Shown here in pieces: positions 1 to 5,083 of a stretch of 8,243 bases of DNA. The stretch is from Agrobacterium fabrum (GTDB taxonomy: Bacteria > Pseudomonadota > Alphaproteobacteria > Rhizobiales > Rhizobiaceae): assembly GCA_003241215.1 (NCBI GenBank), contig QFOL01000172.1, positions 1 through 8,243 on the forward strand, read 5' to 3'. The position numbers and the translations under genes are program-made. The notes below the pieces were generated by a model that was not told where the DNA came from, made no database searches, and saw nothing but the letters and a program-made list of their open reading frames with translations. Position 1 is the first letter of the stretch. Every line of letters starts with the position of its first letter.

Positions 1-502
1 CTCAATCGCCGAACAGGCGGTGACGACGCTTCTGACCCAGCGGCACGGCACACGGGATTTCTACATTCTCAATACCGACGATATCCGCCAGACCATCACG
101 AGCACCACGCAGACGCTGACCCTTCTGATTGCCGCCATTGCGGTGATTTCGCTGCTGGTCGGCGGCATCGGGGTGATGAATATCATGCTCGTTTCGGTGT
201 CTGAACGCGTGTCGGAAATCGGCGTGCGCATGGCGGTGGGCGCGCGACGCACCGATATTCTGCGGCAGTTCCTGATCGAGGCGGTGCTGGTCTGCATCAT
301 CGGCGGTACACTGGGCGTGCTGGGCAGCCTCGGCTTCGGCGCGCTTTTTTCCGCCTTCAGCAGCAATTTCGCCATGGTCTATTCCACGGCGTCGATTATC
401 GCCGCCTTCGTCTGCTCGACGCTGATCGGCGTTGTCTTCGGTTATCTGCCGGCGCGCAACGCGTCGAAGCTCGATCCCGTCGCGGCTTTGTCTGCGGGGT
501 AA
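1..502 (+). CDS. MacB-like ABC transporter permease, C-terminal part (5' end outside window)
   Basis: Only the last 166 residues are visible; the reading frame enters at base 2 and stops with TAA at 500-502. This is the FtsX/MacB permease domain of an inner-membrane exporter of the MacB family, which works with an ABC ATPase (often fused) and a periplasmic adaptor to move peptides, macrolides or lipoproteins out of the cell. Directly visible are a hydrophobic segment ending in the hallmark [16 protein letters not shown], then the amphipathic stretch [19 protein letters not shown], a second membrane segment ([14 protein letters not shown]), a third ([17 protein letters not shown]), and the closing [15 protein letters not shown] that is typical of the family end. 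The N-terminal ATPase and periplasmic domain are not in the window, so the exact subtype and substrate cannot be given. The gene converges on the ACP gene. Confidence 0.93.
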   Translation, partial: SIAEQAVTTLLTQRHGTRDFYILNTDDIRQTITSTTQTLTLLIAAIAVISLLVGGIGVMNIMLVSVSERVSEIGVRMAVGARRTDILRQFLIEAVLVCIIGGTLGVLGSLGFGALFSAFSSNFAMVYSTASIIAAFVCSTLIGVVFGYLPARNASKLDPVAALSAG

Positions 503-532
503 ATCCCCCCGCCGGTCACGCCTTGTTTTTTT
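494..532 (+). terminator. Possible terminator for the macB-like gene, overlapping the 3' end of the ACP gene
   Basis: A 6-bp stem (GCGGGG 494-499 with CCCCGC 507-512, 7-base loop) spans the macB stop codon. A run of seven T follows at 526-532. The run begins 13 bases after the stem, further than in a standard intrinsic terminator, so the call is weak. The T-run is the complement of the last Lys-Asn-Lys codons of the ACP gene. No equivalent T-run serves the opposite strand. Confidence 0.3.
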
Positions 533-752
533 CGACGAAGCGGATGGCGTCGCCAACGGTCAGGATCGTGCTTGCGGCGGAATCTGGGATTTCCACCCCG
601 AATTCCTCTTCGATTTCCATGACGATCTGAACGGTCTCGAGCGAATCCGCACCGAGATCGTCAGCAAAACTGGCGTCGTCCACGATGGTGGCGGGGTCTG
701 CGCCAAGCTGGTCCACGATGATTTTTCTGATACGTTCTGCAATGGTGGACAT
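516..752 (-). CDS. Acyl carrier protein (free-standing, 78 aa)
   Basis: A 78-residue acidic protein of normal ACP length. ACPs carry growing or finished acyl chains as thioesters on a 4'-phosphopantetheine arm and act in the cytosol. The attachment motif is DSLE with Ser37 (context [21 protein letters not shown]), followed by the acidic recognition helix and a C-terminal helix ([14 protein letters not shown]). The ATG at 752 was chosen because GGAG sits 7 bases upstream and the protein then starts MSTIAERI, as ACPs do; the longer upstream reading is not ACP-like. It is not beside fabD, fabG or fabF, as a housekeeping acpP normally is, so it is probably a second, specialised ACP. Its role (lipid A, surface polysaccharide or another acyl product) cannot be read from the sequence. 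A divergently placed membrane acyltransferase lies upstream. Confidence 0.95.
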   Translation of the reverse strand: MSTIAERIRKIIVDQLGADPATIVDDASFADDLGADSLETVQIVMEIEEEFGVEIPDSAASTILTVGDAIRFVEKNKA

Positions 753-1060
753 GGTGAGACTCCGCGAAAGTTGCCTGCCGCCGGATCCGCCCCATCCTAA
801 CCTCGCCGGATGATATCCCTGCGAAATCAAACTGGATTTTGCGAGGACGGGGCGGCAGGGTCAAAGGGTCGGAACATCGATGACACCCGGACGTAGCATG
901 CCTTTCGCGGCTGCGAAAGGGTGTCGACCATGAGTAAGCGCCCCATAAAATGACGGGTGCTCGCCACACTAACCAGTTTGTGACTGGAAGCGATGGACCG
1001 CGACGCGGTAAAGCTCGTTTTCCGTCAACAATCAGCCAGATTTCGCCGAGCATCAACGTC
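753..1060. promoter_or_regulatory. Divergent intergenic region between the ACP and acyltransferase genes
   Basis: These 308 bases should contain promoters for both flanking genes. I see no convincing sigma-70 pair on either strand. Small inverted repeats are present: an 8-bp perfect hairpin at 901-920, CCAGT/ACTGG at 973-987, and CCGCG-A-CGCGG at 998-1008. The only short reading frame with a plausible leader look is ATG at 930 (MSKRPIK, 7 codons), with a purine-rich GAAAGGG upstream; it is too short to call. If the acyltransferase started at the upstream ATG at 950, the gap would be about 200 bases. Confidence 0.4.
901..920. repeat. Perfect 8-bp inverted repeat with 4-base loop
   Basis: CCTTTCGC (901-908) is followed by GGCT and its exact complement GCGAAAGG (913-920). 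No T-run follows on either side, so it does not look like an intrinsic terminator. It lies in the divergent promoter region, about 150 bases upstream of the ACP start and 140 upstream of the acyltransferase start. It could be a regulator binding site or an RNA hairpin in either leader. Confidence 0.55.
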
Positions 1061-2158
1061 ATGATCCAGTCGTCCCCGGAACGCTTCATATTGCTCGATG
1101 GTATAAGGGGCGTGGCTGCGCTGTTCATCGTGCATCGCCATGCCGAGCAGTTTTTCGGCCGGGATCCGGCCTCGAGCTATCTTGCCGTGGATCTGTTTTT
1201 TGCGCTGAGCGGTTTCGTGCTGGCGCATGCCTATAGCCGGAAACTGCGCGAAGGAGCGATCACGTCCGGCTTTTTCATGAAGGCGCGCTTCGCGCGCCTT
1301 TACCCGCTCTATGTGCTGGCGCTGGCCTTGATGGCGGTCTATTTCATCTGTCTTTATACGCTCGGTCTACCGACGCCGATTGACGATCTGCACCGCCTTG
1401 TCGATCCCGGCGAGCTTGTCTTCGCCCTCGTAACCGGGCTGCTCTTTTTGCCCGCACCCTTCACGCTCACGCTGAACGGTGCGCTGTTTCTCGTCAGCCC
1501 GGCATGGTCGCTCTTCAACGAACTGGTGGTGAATGCATTTTATGCCCGCTGGGGTGTGAAGGCCACGACGAGACAGATTGCCGCAGTGCTGGCCGTCAGC
1601 GCGATTGTGCTGGTGGTGGCGGCTGCGGAGTTCGGCCGTCTGCATGCCGGTTTCCGCTGGCATGAAATGTATGCCGGCATGGGGCGGGTGTTCTTTTCGT
1701 TTTTTGCCGGCGTGCTGATTTACCGTTTCCGCAACCGCGTGCCGGCGCTGAAGCCCGTGCAGGCCGCACTTTGTCTGCTGCTGGTCTGCCTCATTCTGGC
1801 CGTGCCCATCTCGCGCGAGCTTCGGCCGTTCTTCGATCTTGCCGTTGTCCTGCTTGTCTGGCCGCTGCTGCTGTTTGTCGCCAGCAAGACGGTTCCGGGG
1901 CAGAAGGTGGGTGCGGTGTCCGTCTTTCTCGGCACGGCGTCTTACGCGGTCTACGTGCTGCATATCCCGCTTCTGGCCTGGACGGAGTTCCTGGCCCCGG
2001 CGGCGATGCGGGAGACGGTCGCCCTGCCGGCCGGTATCGTCTTTCTCATCGCCACGACCTGCCTGTCATGGTGGCTGACGGTCTATTACGACCAGCCCGT
2101 TCAGAAATGGCTGAAGAACCGGCTGAGAAAGCGGAATGACATCCGCCAGCCGGTATGA
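1061..2158 (+). CDS. Acyltransferase-3 family membrane O-acyltransferase (OafA/ExoZ-like)
   Basis: A 365-residue multi-spanning inner-membrane protein. The family moves acetyl, succinyl or other acyl groups onto sugars of exopolysaccharide, O-antigen, cyclic glucan or similar envelope glycans. Visible family marks are DGIRGVAALFIVHRH at residues 13-27, with the Arg and His expected for catalysis, LAVDLFFALSGF at 41-52, RFARLYPLY at 76-84, the WSLFNE block at 149-154, SYAVYVLHIPLL at 294-305, and the C-terminal YDQPVQKWLKNR at 343-354. About ten hydrophobic segments alternate with short basic loops. The start is uncertain: ATG at 1061 is preferred because the family motif begins about 12 residues later, but its ribosome site is weak. 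An in-frame ATG at 950 would add 37 non-hydrophobic residues. The acceptor is unknown. The gene stands alone, divergent from the ACP gene and convergent with a small-gene operon. Confidence 0.9.
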   Translation: MIQSSPERFILLDGIRGVAALFIVHRHAEQFFGRDPASSYLAVDLFFALSGFVLAHAYSRKLREGAITSGFFMKARFARLYPLYVLALALMAVYFICLYTLGLPTPIDDLHRLVDPGELVFALVTGLLFLPAPFTLTLNGALFLVSPAWSLFNELVVNAFYARWGVKATTRQIAAVLAVSAIVLVVAAAEFGRLHAGFRWHEMYAGMGRVFFSFFAGVLIYRFRNRVPALKPVQAALCLLLVCLILAVPISRELRPFFDLAVVLLVWPLLLFVASKTVPGQKVGAVSVFLGTASYAVYVLHIPLLAWTEFLAPAAMRETVALPAGIVFLIATTCLSWWLTVYYDQPVQKWLKNRLRKRNDIRQPV

Positions 2159-2180
2159 TCCTGCCGCGTATCCGCAAACT

Positions 2181-2294
2181 TCAATAATGGGCGAAGATCG
2201 GGGCCGTCAGCACGAAAGCTGCGACGAGGCTGATGATCGTCAGTTTCGCCGCTCGCATGCGGCGCATTTTGCGGCCGCTCCAGTCATACGTCAT
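2181..2294 (-). CDS. Small single-span membrane peptide, 37 aa (unknown function)
   Basis: The sequence starts MTYDWSGRKMRRMRAAK, a strongly basic N-terminus, followed by one hydrophobic helix (about residues 18-34, LTIISLVAAFVLTAPIF) and ends AHY. It could be a membrane-anchored small protein with the basic end in the cytosol, or a secreted peptide with an uncleaved or barely cleaved signal. The ATG at 2294 has a textbook GGAGGG (2305-2300) 5 bases upstream, inside the coding region of the preceding 84-aa gene. Its first 11 bases overlap that gene's end, ATGACGTATGA. The good ribosome site and clean membrane helix are the reasons to accept so short a gene. I do not recognise a family. It ends 22 bases from the convergent acyltransferase stop. 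Confidence 0.6.
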   Translation of the reverse strand: MTYDWSGRKMRRMRAAKLTIISLVAAFVLTAPIFAHY

Positions 2295-2538
2295 ACTCAC
2301 CCTCCACGCAGACGCAAAACTTGCCGGTATGGAACAAGTCGGGTTCGGCGCAGGCTGGTCGCGGTCCCCGCAATTCAGCTTCACGCCATTCCATACCCAA
2401 GCCGCCAGTACGCCTGATCGCGCACGGAAGGCTCAATTTCAGTGTTGCCTGATATACGGCTTTTGCCAAGCCGTTATTTTCATCGGTGATTTTGAAGGCC
2501 GCTTCGCGTGTTTTCCATGGAAGCGACGACCGCATCAT
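2284..2538 (-). CDS. Small hypothetical protein, 84 aa, translationally coupled
   Basis: The sequence begins MMRSSLPWKTREAAFKITDENNG and has a Cys-containing C-terminal part (Cys39, Cys63, and FCVCVEGEYDV with Cys75 and Cys77). No signal peptide or membrane helix is seen. The start chosen is the ATG at 2538, which overlaps the upstream stop as ATGA (2538-2535). No ribosome site precedes it, which fits re-initiation by ribosomes finishing the 95-aa gene. A second Met follows at once, so the true start may be one codon later. The longer in-frame reading to 2589 would overlap the upstream gene by about 50 bases and is less likely. No family recognised. The evidence for it being real is the coupling at both ends, not homology. 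Confidence 0.55.
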   Translation of the reverse strand: MMRSSLPWKTREAAFKITDENNGLAKAVYQATLKLSLPCAIRRTGGLGMEWREAELRGPRPACAEPDLFHTGKFCVCVEGEYDV

Positions 2539-2822
2539 CGGTAAAGTGGCGGCAGGCCCTGGATGGCGTAACGCGGCAGCGGTTTCCACGGTTTTACGCG
2601 TTCATGCTTGTGGACACCGAACAGAAACAGCATTTCCTCGGAAATATCGGCGGGGTCGGTCAAGCCATCCTGAAAAAGCTGGATCACCTTGCGGGCTGCA
2701 TTGTTATACAGAATGACTTCGTCATCCATGGTGTGGCGATCATAACCGAGGCCCTCCAGCACGGACTGGAGCATTTTGAGGTCATCGGAGGTGATGATGC
2801 AATTTTCATATGCGGAAGACAT
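2535..2822 (-). CDS. Small hypothetical alpha-helical protein, 95 aa
   Basis: A soluble, mostly helical protein: a polar N-terminus MSSAYENCIITSDDL, helix-forming stretches around residues 14-26 (LKMLQSVLEGLGY) and 34-52 (DEVILYNNAARKVIQLFQ), an acidic segment, and a basic, proline-containing tail (HKHERVKPWKPLPRY). The start is set by AAAGGAGG (2835-2828) 5 bases before the ATG at 2822. The longer reading to 2957 adds Arg-rich residues typical of non-coding GC-rich DNA and is rejected. It appears to be the first gene of a three-gene operon (95, 84 and 37 aa). It has the look of small proteins common in Rhizobiaceae genomes, but I cannot name a domain or function. Confidence 0.75.
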   Translation of the reverse strand: MSSAYENCIITSDDLKMLQSVLEGLGYDRHTMDDEVILYNNAARKVIQLFQDGLTDPADISEEMLFLFGVHKHERVKPWKPLPRYAIQGLPPLYR

Positions 2823-2836
2823 TTTGTCCTCCTTTC

Positions 2837-2851
2837 TTGTGGGGTCCACAA
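2837..2851. promoter_or_regulatory. Inverted repeat just upstream of the 95-aa gene's ribosome site
   Basis: TTGTGG (2837-2842) and CCACAA (2846-2851) are separated by 3 bases. In the - strand transcript this forms a short hairpin ending a few bases before the AAAGGAGG ribosome site. It may affect translation start or be an operator at the transcription start. The stem is only 6 bp, so chance is possible. Confidence 0.35.
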
Positions 2852-3131
2852 AAGCCGATGCGTCGCGTCGCCATCCGGAGGGGCTGTGGAGACGTTCTCG
2901 CGCCCAGAAACGCGGGCAACGCCAGGGAAACCGCTCCCGGCCCGTGCCGCCATGCATGTCGCGTGAATTCCGGATCGTTCCCGCCGGTCAGCAGGCGGAA
3001 CAGGGCTCTGAGTGCAACGGGCCTGACGGCGGCAACGCCCTTTAATTACCGATGGGGAAGCGTGCGCCGTTTAAGGGGGATAGGCAAGTTAATTCCGCTG
3101 ACGGCGGCGAAGGATGCGGCAGGCAACAAAA
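2852..3131. other. Intergenic stretch without a supported gene
   Basis: Between the small-operon leader and the terminator at 3132 I find no reading frame with both a ribosome site and protein-like composition. The frames that are open here encode Arg/Pro/Gly-rich sequence and look like GC-rich background. A minor hairpin, GGCG-GCAA-CGCC, lies at 3028-3039 and is followed by an AT-rich CTTTAATTA. The promoter of the 2181-2822 operon must lie here, but no clear -35/-10 pair stands out. Confidence 0.4.
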
Positions 3132-3159
3132 AAGGCCGGGGCAATATTGCACCGACCTT
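3128..3159 (-). terminator. Intrinsic terminator closing the upstream small-gene group
   Basis: Read on the - strand, 3159-3132 forms a near-perfect stem of about 12-13 pairs around a central AATATT, with one T-C mismatch and one G-T pair. It is followed directly by six T (3133-3128). It has the right polarity for the small genes at 3329-3701, and its stem begins 77 bases past the possible 31-aa frame. The + strand lacks a T-run, so it is one-directional. It also suggests that the 2181-2822 genes use their own promoter rather than reading through. Confidence 0.8.
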
Positions 3160-3236
3160 CCTCATATCGCTCTCAACACCAGTGCCAGTACATCCGTGGT
3201 CAAAAGTCCGAAGCGAAAACAACCGCGAGTGCAATA

Positions 3237-3332
3237 TCATTTGCGCTCACCAGCGATTGCCTTGAACGCCATATAGGAAAGCAATGTGGCCAAAACAAGT
3301 CCGGATCGACCGGATATTTCAGATGTCGTCAA
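3237..3332 (-). CDS. Possible 31-aa membrane peptide with TTG start (doubtful)
   Basis: This frame starts at a TTG (3332-3330) that overlaps the stop of the 56-aa gene as TTGA. It encodes a short polar start (TTSEISGRSG) and one hydrophobic helix, then a basic end: LVLATLLSYMAFKAIAGERK. The layout resembles the tiny single-span membrane peptides nearby, and a strong terminator follows about 80 bases later. Against it, a GGAGG lies directly against the TTG with no spacing, the start codon is weak, and so short a frame can be chance. A downstream in-frame ATG would leave only 11 residues. Confidence 0.3.
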   Translation of the reverse strand: MTTSEISGRSGLVLATLLSYMAFKAIAGERK

Positions 3333-3499
3333 CCTCCGCCGGGAGACACGTCTTTTGCGCCGTCATCCGGCAGGCTGCCCGCGCCCGGCGTCTTTTCATA
3401 GTCGGTGAGGGAAGGCTTGGCATGCGGGCCGGCGGGCGGAATGTCGTTCGGACTGGAAGGTCCTTTTTCGGCTGTTTTGGGTTTTGTTTTCTTCGTCAT
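3329..3499 (-). CDS. Small Lys/Pro/Gly-rich disordered protein, 56 aa (unknown function)
   Basis: The sequence begins MTKKTKPKTAEKGPSSPND and ends in GAKDVSPGGG. It is rich in Lys, Pro, Gly, Ser and Asp, with no hydrophobic core, so it is probably intrinsically disordered. The start is fixed by AAAGGAGG (3514-3507) 7 bases before the ATG at 3499; the upstream in-frame Met at 3556 lacks such a site. It lies 82 bases downstream of a 39-aa membrane peptide on the same strand, and the pair ends at the terminator at 3132. No family is recognised. The strong ribosome site and a composition unlike the surrounding frames are the reasons to accept it. Confidence 0.65.
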   Translation of the reverse strand: MTKKTKPKTAEKGPSSPNDIPPAGPHAKPSLTDYEKTPGAGSLPDDGAKDVSPGGG

Positions 3500-3581
3500 C
3501 TCGCATCCTCCTTTATAGGGAAAACGCTCCGGAAAAGGCGAGGGTTCCGTCTCCACGCCGCGTCGAGGCGCATTTCCGCCG

Positions 3582-3701
3582 TCAGCGGCGGGAACGCGGC
3601 TTTTTCTCTTCCCGGTTCATGTCCCGCCCTACCCATTTGAAGAATATGACAAGGCTGACGCCGATGATGATGAGCGGAACGAAGGATTCAAAACTGGACA
3701 T
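3582..3701 (-). CDS. Single-span membrane peptide, 39 aa (unknown function)
   Basis: The sequence begins MSSFESFVPLIIIGVSLVIF, one hydrophobic helix at residues 7-21, followed by FKWVGRDMNREEKKPRSRR. The positive-inside rule places the basic C-terminus in the cytosol and the short N-terminus in the periplasm. The ATG at 3701 has a purine-rich leader (GAAGAAAGAG), a weak but usable ribosome site. A candidate -10 (TAAAAT, complement of 3729-3734) lies 28 bases upstream, with a poor -35 (TTACGC, 3756-3751) 16 bases before it. No family recognised. The compact helix-plus-charged-tail layout is typical of real bacterial micropeptides. It is likely first of the small group 3701 to 3237. Confidence 0.6.
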   Translation of the reverse strand: MSSFESFVPLIIIGVSLVIFFKWVGRDMNREEKKPRSRR

Positions 3702-3791
3702 GACTCACTCTTTCTTCCCCCGGCCATCATTTTACCGGCATGGAAGAAGCGCGTAATCTGTGGAATATCGTCCGTTCTTTTTTGGCAAATG

Positions 3792-3822
3792 CCGGCCCGA
3801 GCTTCGATGGGCCACGGGCCGG
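3792..3822 (-). terminator. Strong GC hairpin at the end of the sugar operon
   Basis: CCGGCCCG (3792-3799) pairs perfectly with CGGGCCGG (3815-3822) around a 15-base loop. It starts 7 bases after the stop of the last operon gene, so it probably protects or ends that transcript. No proper U-run follows in the - strand transcript (CATTTGCC comes next), so it may act with Rho or as a 3' stabiliser rather than as a classic terminator. Confidence 0.5.
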
Positions 3823-3828
3823 AATAAG

Positions 3829-5064
3829 CTAAAGGGGCAGTGATTTTACCGGCTGGGAGCCGCCTTCGCGAGCGCTTCTCAGCGCCGCCACGCCTGTCAG
3901 AACGGACATGGCGCCGGCGCGCGAACCCGCCCGCTGCCGCAGTCGGTCGTTGGAGCCGGGCTTGAAGATCATGTCGCGCATGCGGTTGTCGCCGCCATAA
4001 TGGCCGCCCGGCTCATGCGGCACCCAGATGTGCTCGACACCGCCACCGAAGCTTTTCACCAGCAGGATTTCATCGGCCGGCGGCTCCGTCCACGGCTGCT
4101 TTTCATATTGGCGCATCTCGATGCGGCCCTTATGGCCGTTGAAGGCGATGTGGTGGCCCTCGATCGGCATGTAGGTGTTGAGCGAATAGGAGACCTGTAC
4201 GCCGCTGGCATAACGGATCGAGGCGCTCATCGTATCGGGTATGTCGATCTCCTCGCGGAAGACGCAGGCATCGCGCATATAGCCGTCAATGCTCGAAGGG
4301 TCTTCATAGAGCGCATCGAGGAAGGGATCGGCGCCGAGGTCCATGAAATAATCGCACTCGCCCTTGTGCGGACAGGTGCGACAGCGCGTTCCCCGGAACG
4401 GGCCGTTCTTGCCATAATGCAGCAATTGCCCGAAGCCCTTCACCTCGACGGGATCGGAATCGAGATACCAGTTCAGGAGATCGAAATGGTGGGTGGCCTT
4501 GTGCACGAAGAGGCTGCCGGAATGTTCGGTAAAGGCGTGCCAGCGGCGGAAATAATCCGCGCCGTGCTGGTTGTCGAGATACCAGTGGAAATCGACGGAG
4601 GTAACGGTGCCGATGGCGCCGTCGTCGATCAGCTCCTTGATGCGTGCCGCCGTCGGCGAAAAACGGTAATTGAAGGAAACATCGACGCGGCGGCCGCTTT
4701 TGGCCTCCGCCGCGCGAATGCGGTCGATCTTTTCCGGGGTGGTGGTCATGGGCTTTTCGCTGATGACATCGGCGCCGCCTTCGAGCGCGCGGATGATGAT
4801 GTCGTCATGGGTGTCGTCAGGCGTACAGACGATTACCAGTTCCGGGCGTTGCTCCAGCATCATCCGGTCGAAATCATCGTAAAGCGGCGCGCTCGATCCC
4901 ATCATGGCGCGGGCGCGCTCGGCGCGCATCAGGTTCAGGTCGCAAATGCCGACCAGTTCGACATAGTCGCTCCAGCCGGCCAGCAATTCGCGACCCCACA
5001 TGGTGGTGCCGCGATTGCCGGTGCCGACCAGCGCATAGCGTTTGCGTTTTACCCTTTCAGGCAT
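3829..5064 (-). CDS. Gfo/Idh/MocA family NAD(P)-dependent oxidoreductase with cysteine cluster (operon gene 4)
   Basis: A 411-residue cytosolic dehydrogenase. The N-terminal Rossmann domain has YALVGTGNRGTTMWGR (residues 10-25) for NAD(P) binding and an acidic residue after the second strand (ICDLN, Asp42), suggesting NAD preference. ISEKPMTT (102-109) holds the family Lys104, and HKATHHFDLLNWYLD (188-202) supplies the catalytic His/Asp block. Such enzymes oxidise or reduce a hydroxyl of sugars, inositols or glycosides. A cysteine set, CRTCPHKGEC (Cys228, 231, 237) plus Cys267 (ACVFREE), matches a subgroup I recall with a similar C-x2-C pattern, possibly metal-binding or structural. It is longer than the usual 330-380 residues. 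The start at 5064 has GGGAGAGAG upstream. It follows the isomerase gene by 19 bases. The substrate is unknown. Confidence 0.9.
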   Translation of the reverse strand: MPERVKRKRYALVGTGNRGTTMWGRELLAGWSDYVELVGICDLNLMRAERARAMMGSSAPLYDDFDRMMLEQRPELVIVCTPDDTHDDIIIRALEGGADVISEKPMTTTPEKIDRIRAAEAKSGRRVDVSFNYRFSPTAARIKELIDDGAIGTVTSVDFHWYLDNQHGADYFRRWHAFTEHSGSLFVHKATHHFDLLNWYLDSDPVEVKGFGQLLHYGKNGPFRGTRCRTCPHKGECDYFMDLGADPFLDALYEDPSSIDGYMRDACVFREEIDIPDTMSASIRYASGVQVSYSLNTYMPIEGHHIAFNGHKGRIEMRQYEKQPWTEPPADEILLVKSFGGGVEHIWVPHEPGGHYGGDNRMRDMIFKPGSNDRLRQRAGSRAGAMSVLTGVAALRSAREGGSQPVKSLPL

Positions 5065-5083
5065 TGTCTCTCTCCCGGATATC

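Noticed and set aside
2..556. - strand frame of 184 codons opposite the macB-like gene
   Set aside because: Its Arg/Asp/His-rich sequence is the complement of membrane-protein codons and it has no motif.
930..953. Seven-codon frame MSKRPIK with a GAAAGGG upstream, possible leader peptide
   Set aside because: Too short to tell from chance; no attenuator hairpin with a T-run follows it.
1367..1963. - strand frame of 198 codons opposite the acyltransferase
   Set aside because: A shadow of a membrane protein gene; the product is all polar Gln/Lys/Arg with no fold signs.
2535..2957. Longer version of the 95-aa gene starting at 2957
   Set aside because: The added 45 residues are Arg/Trp/Pro-rich, and the internal ATG at 2822 has a near-perfect ribosome site.
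3046..3240. - strand frame of 64 codons around the terminator hairpin
   Set aside because: It runs through the intrinsic terminator, lacks a ribosome site and has background-like composition.
2776..3265. Overlapping + strand frames between the two small-gene groups
   Set aside because: No ribosome sites and Arg/Pro-rich products; they also run antisense to the 95-aa gene start or the terminator.
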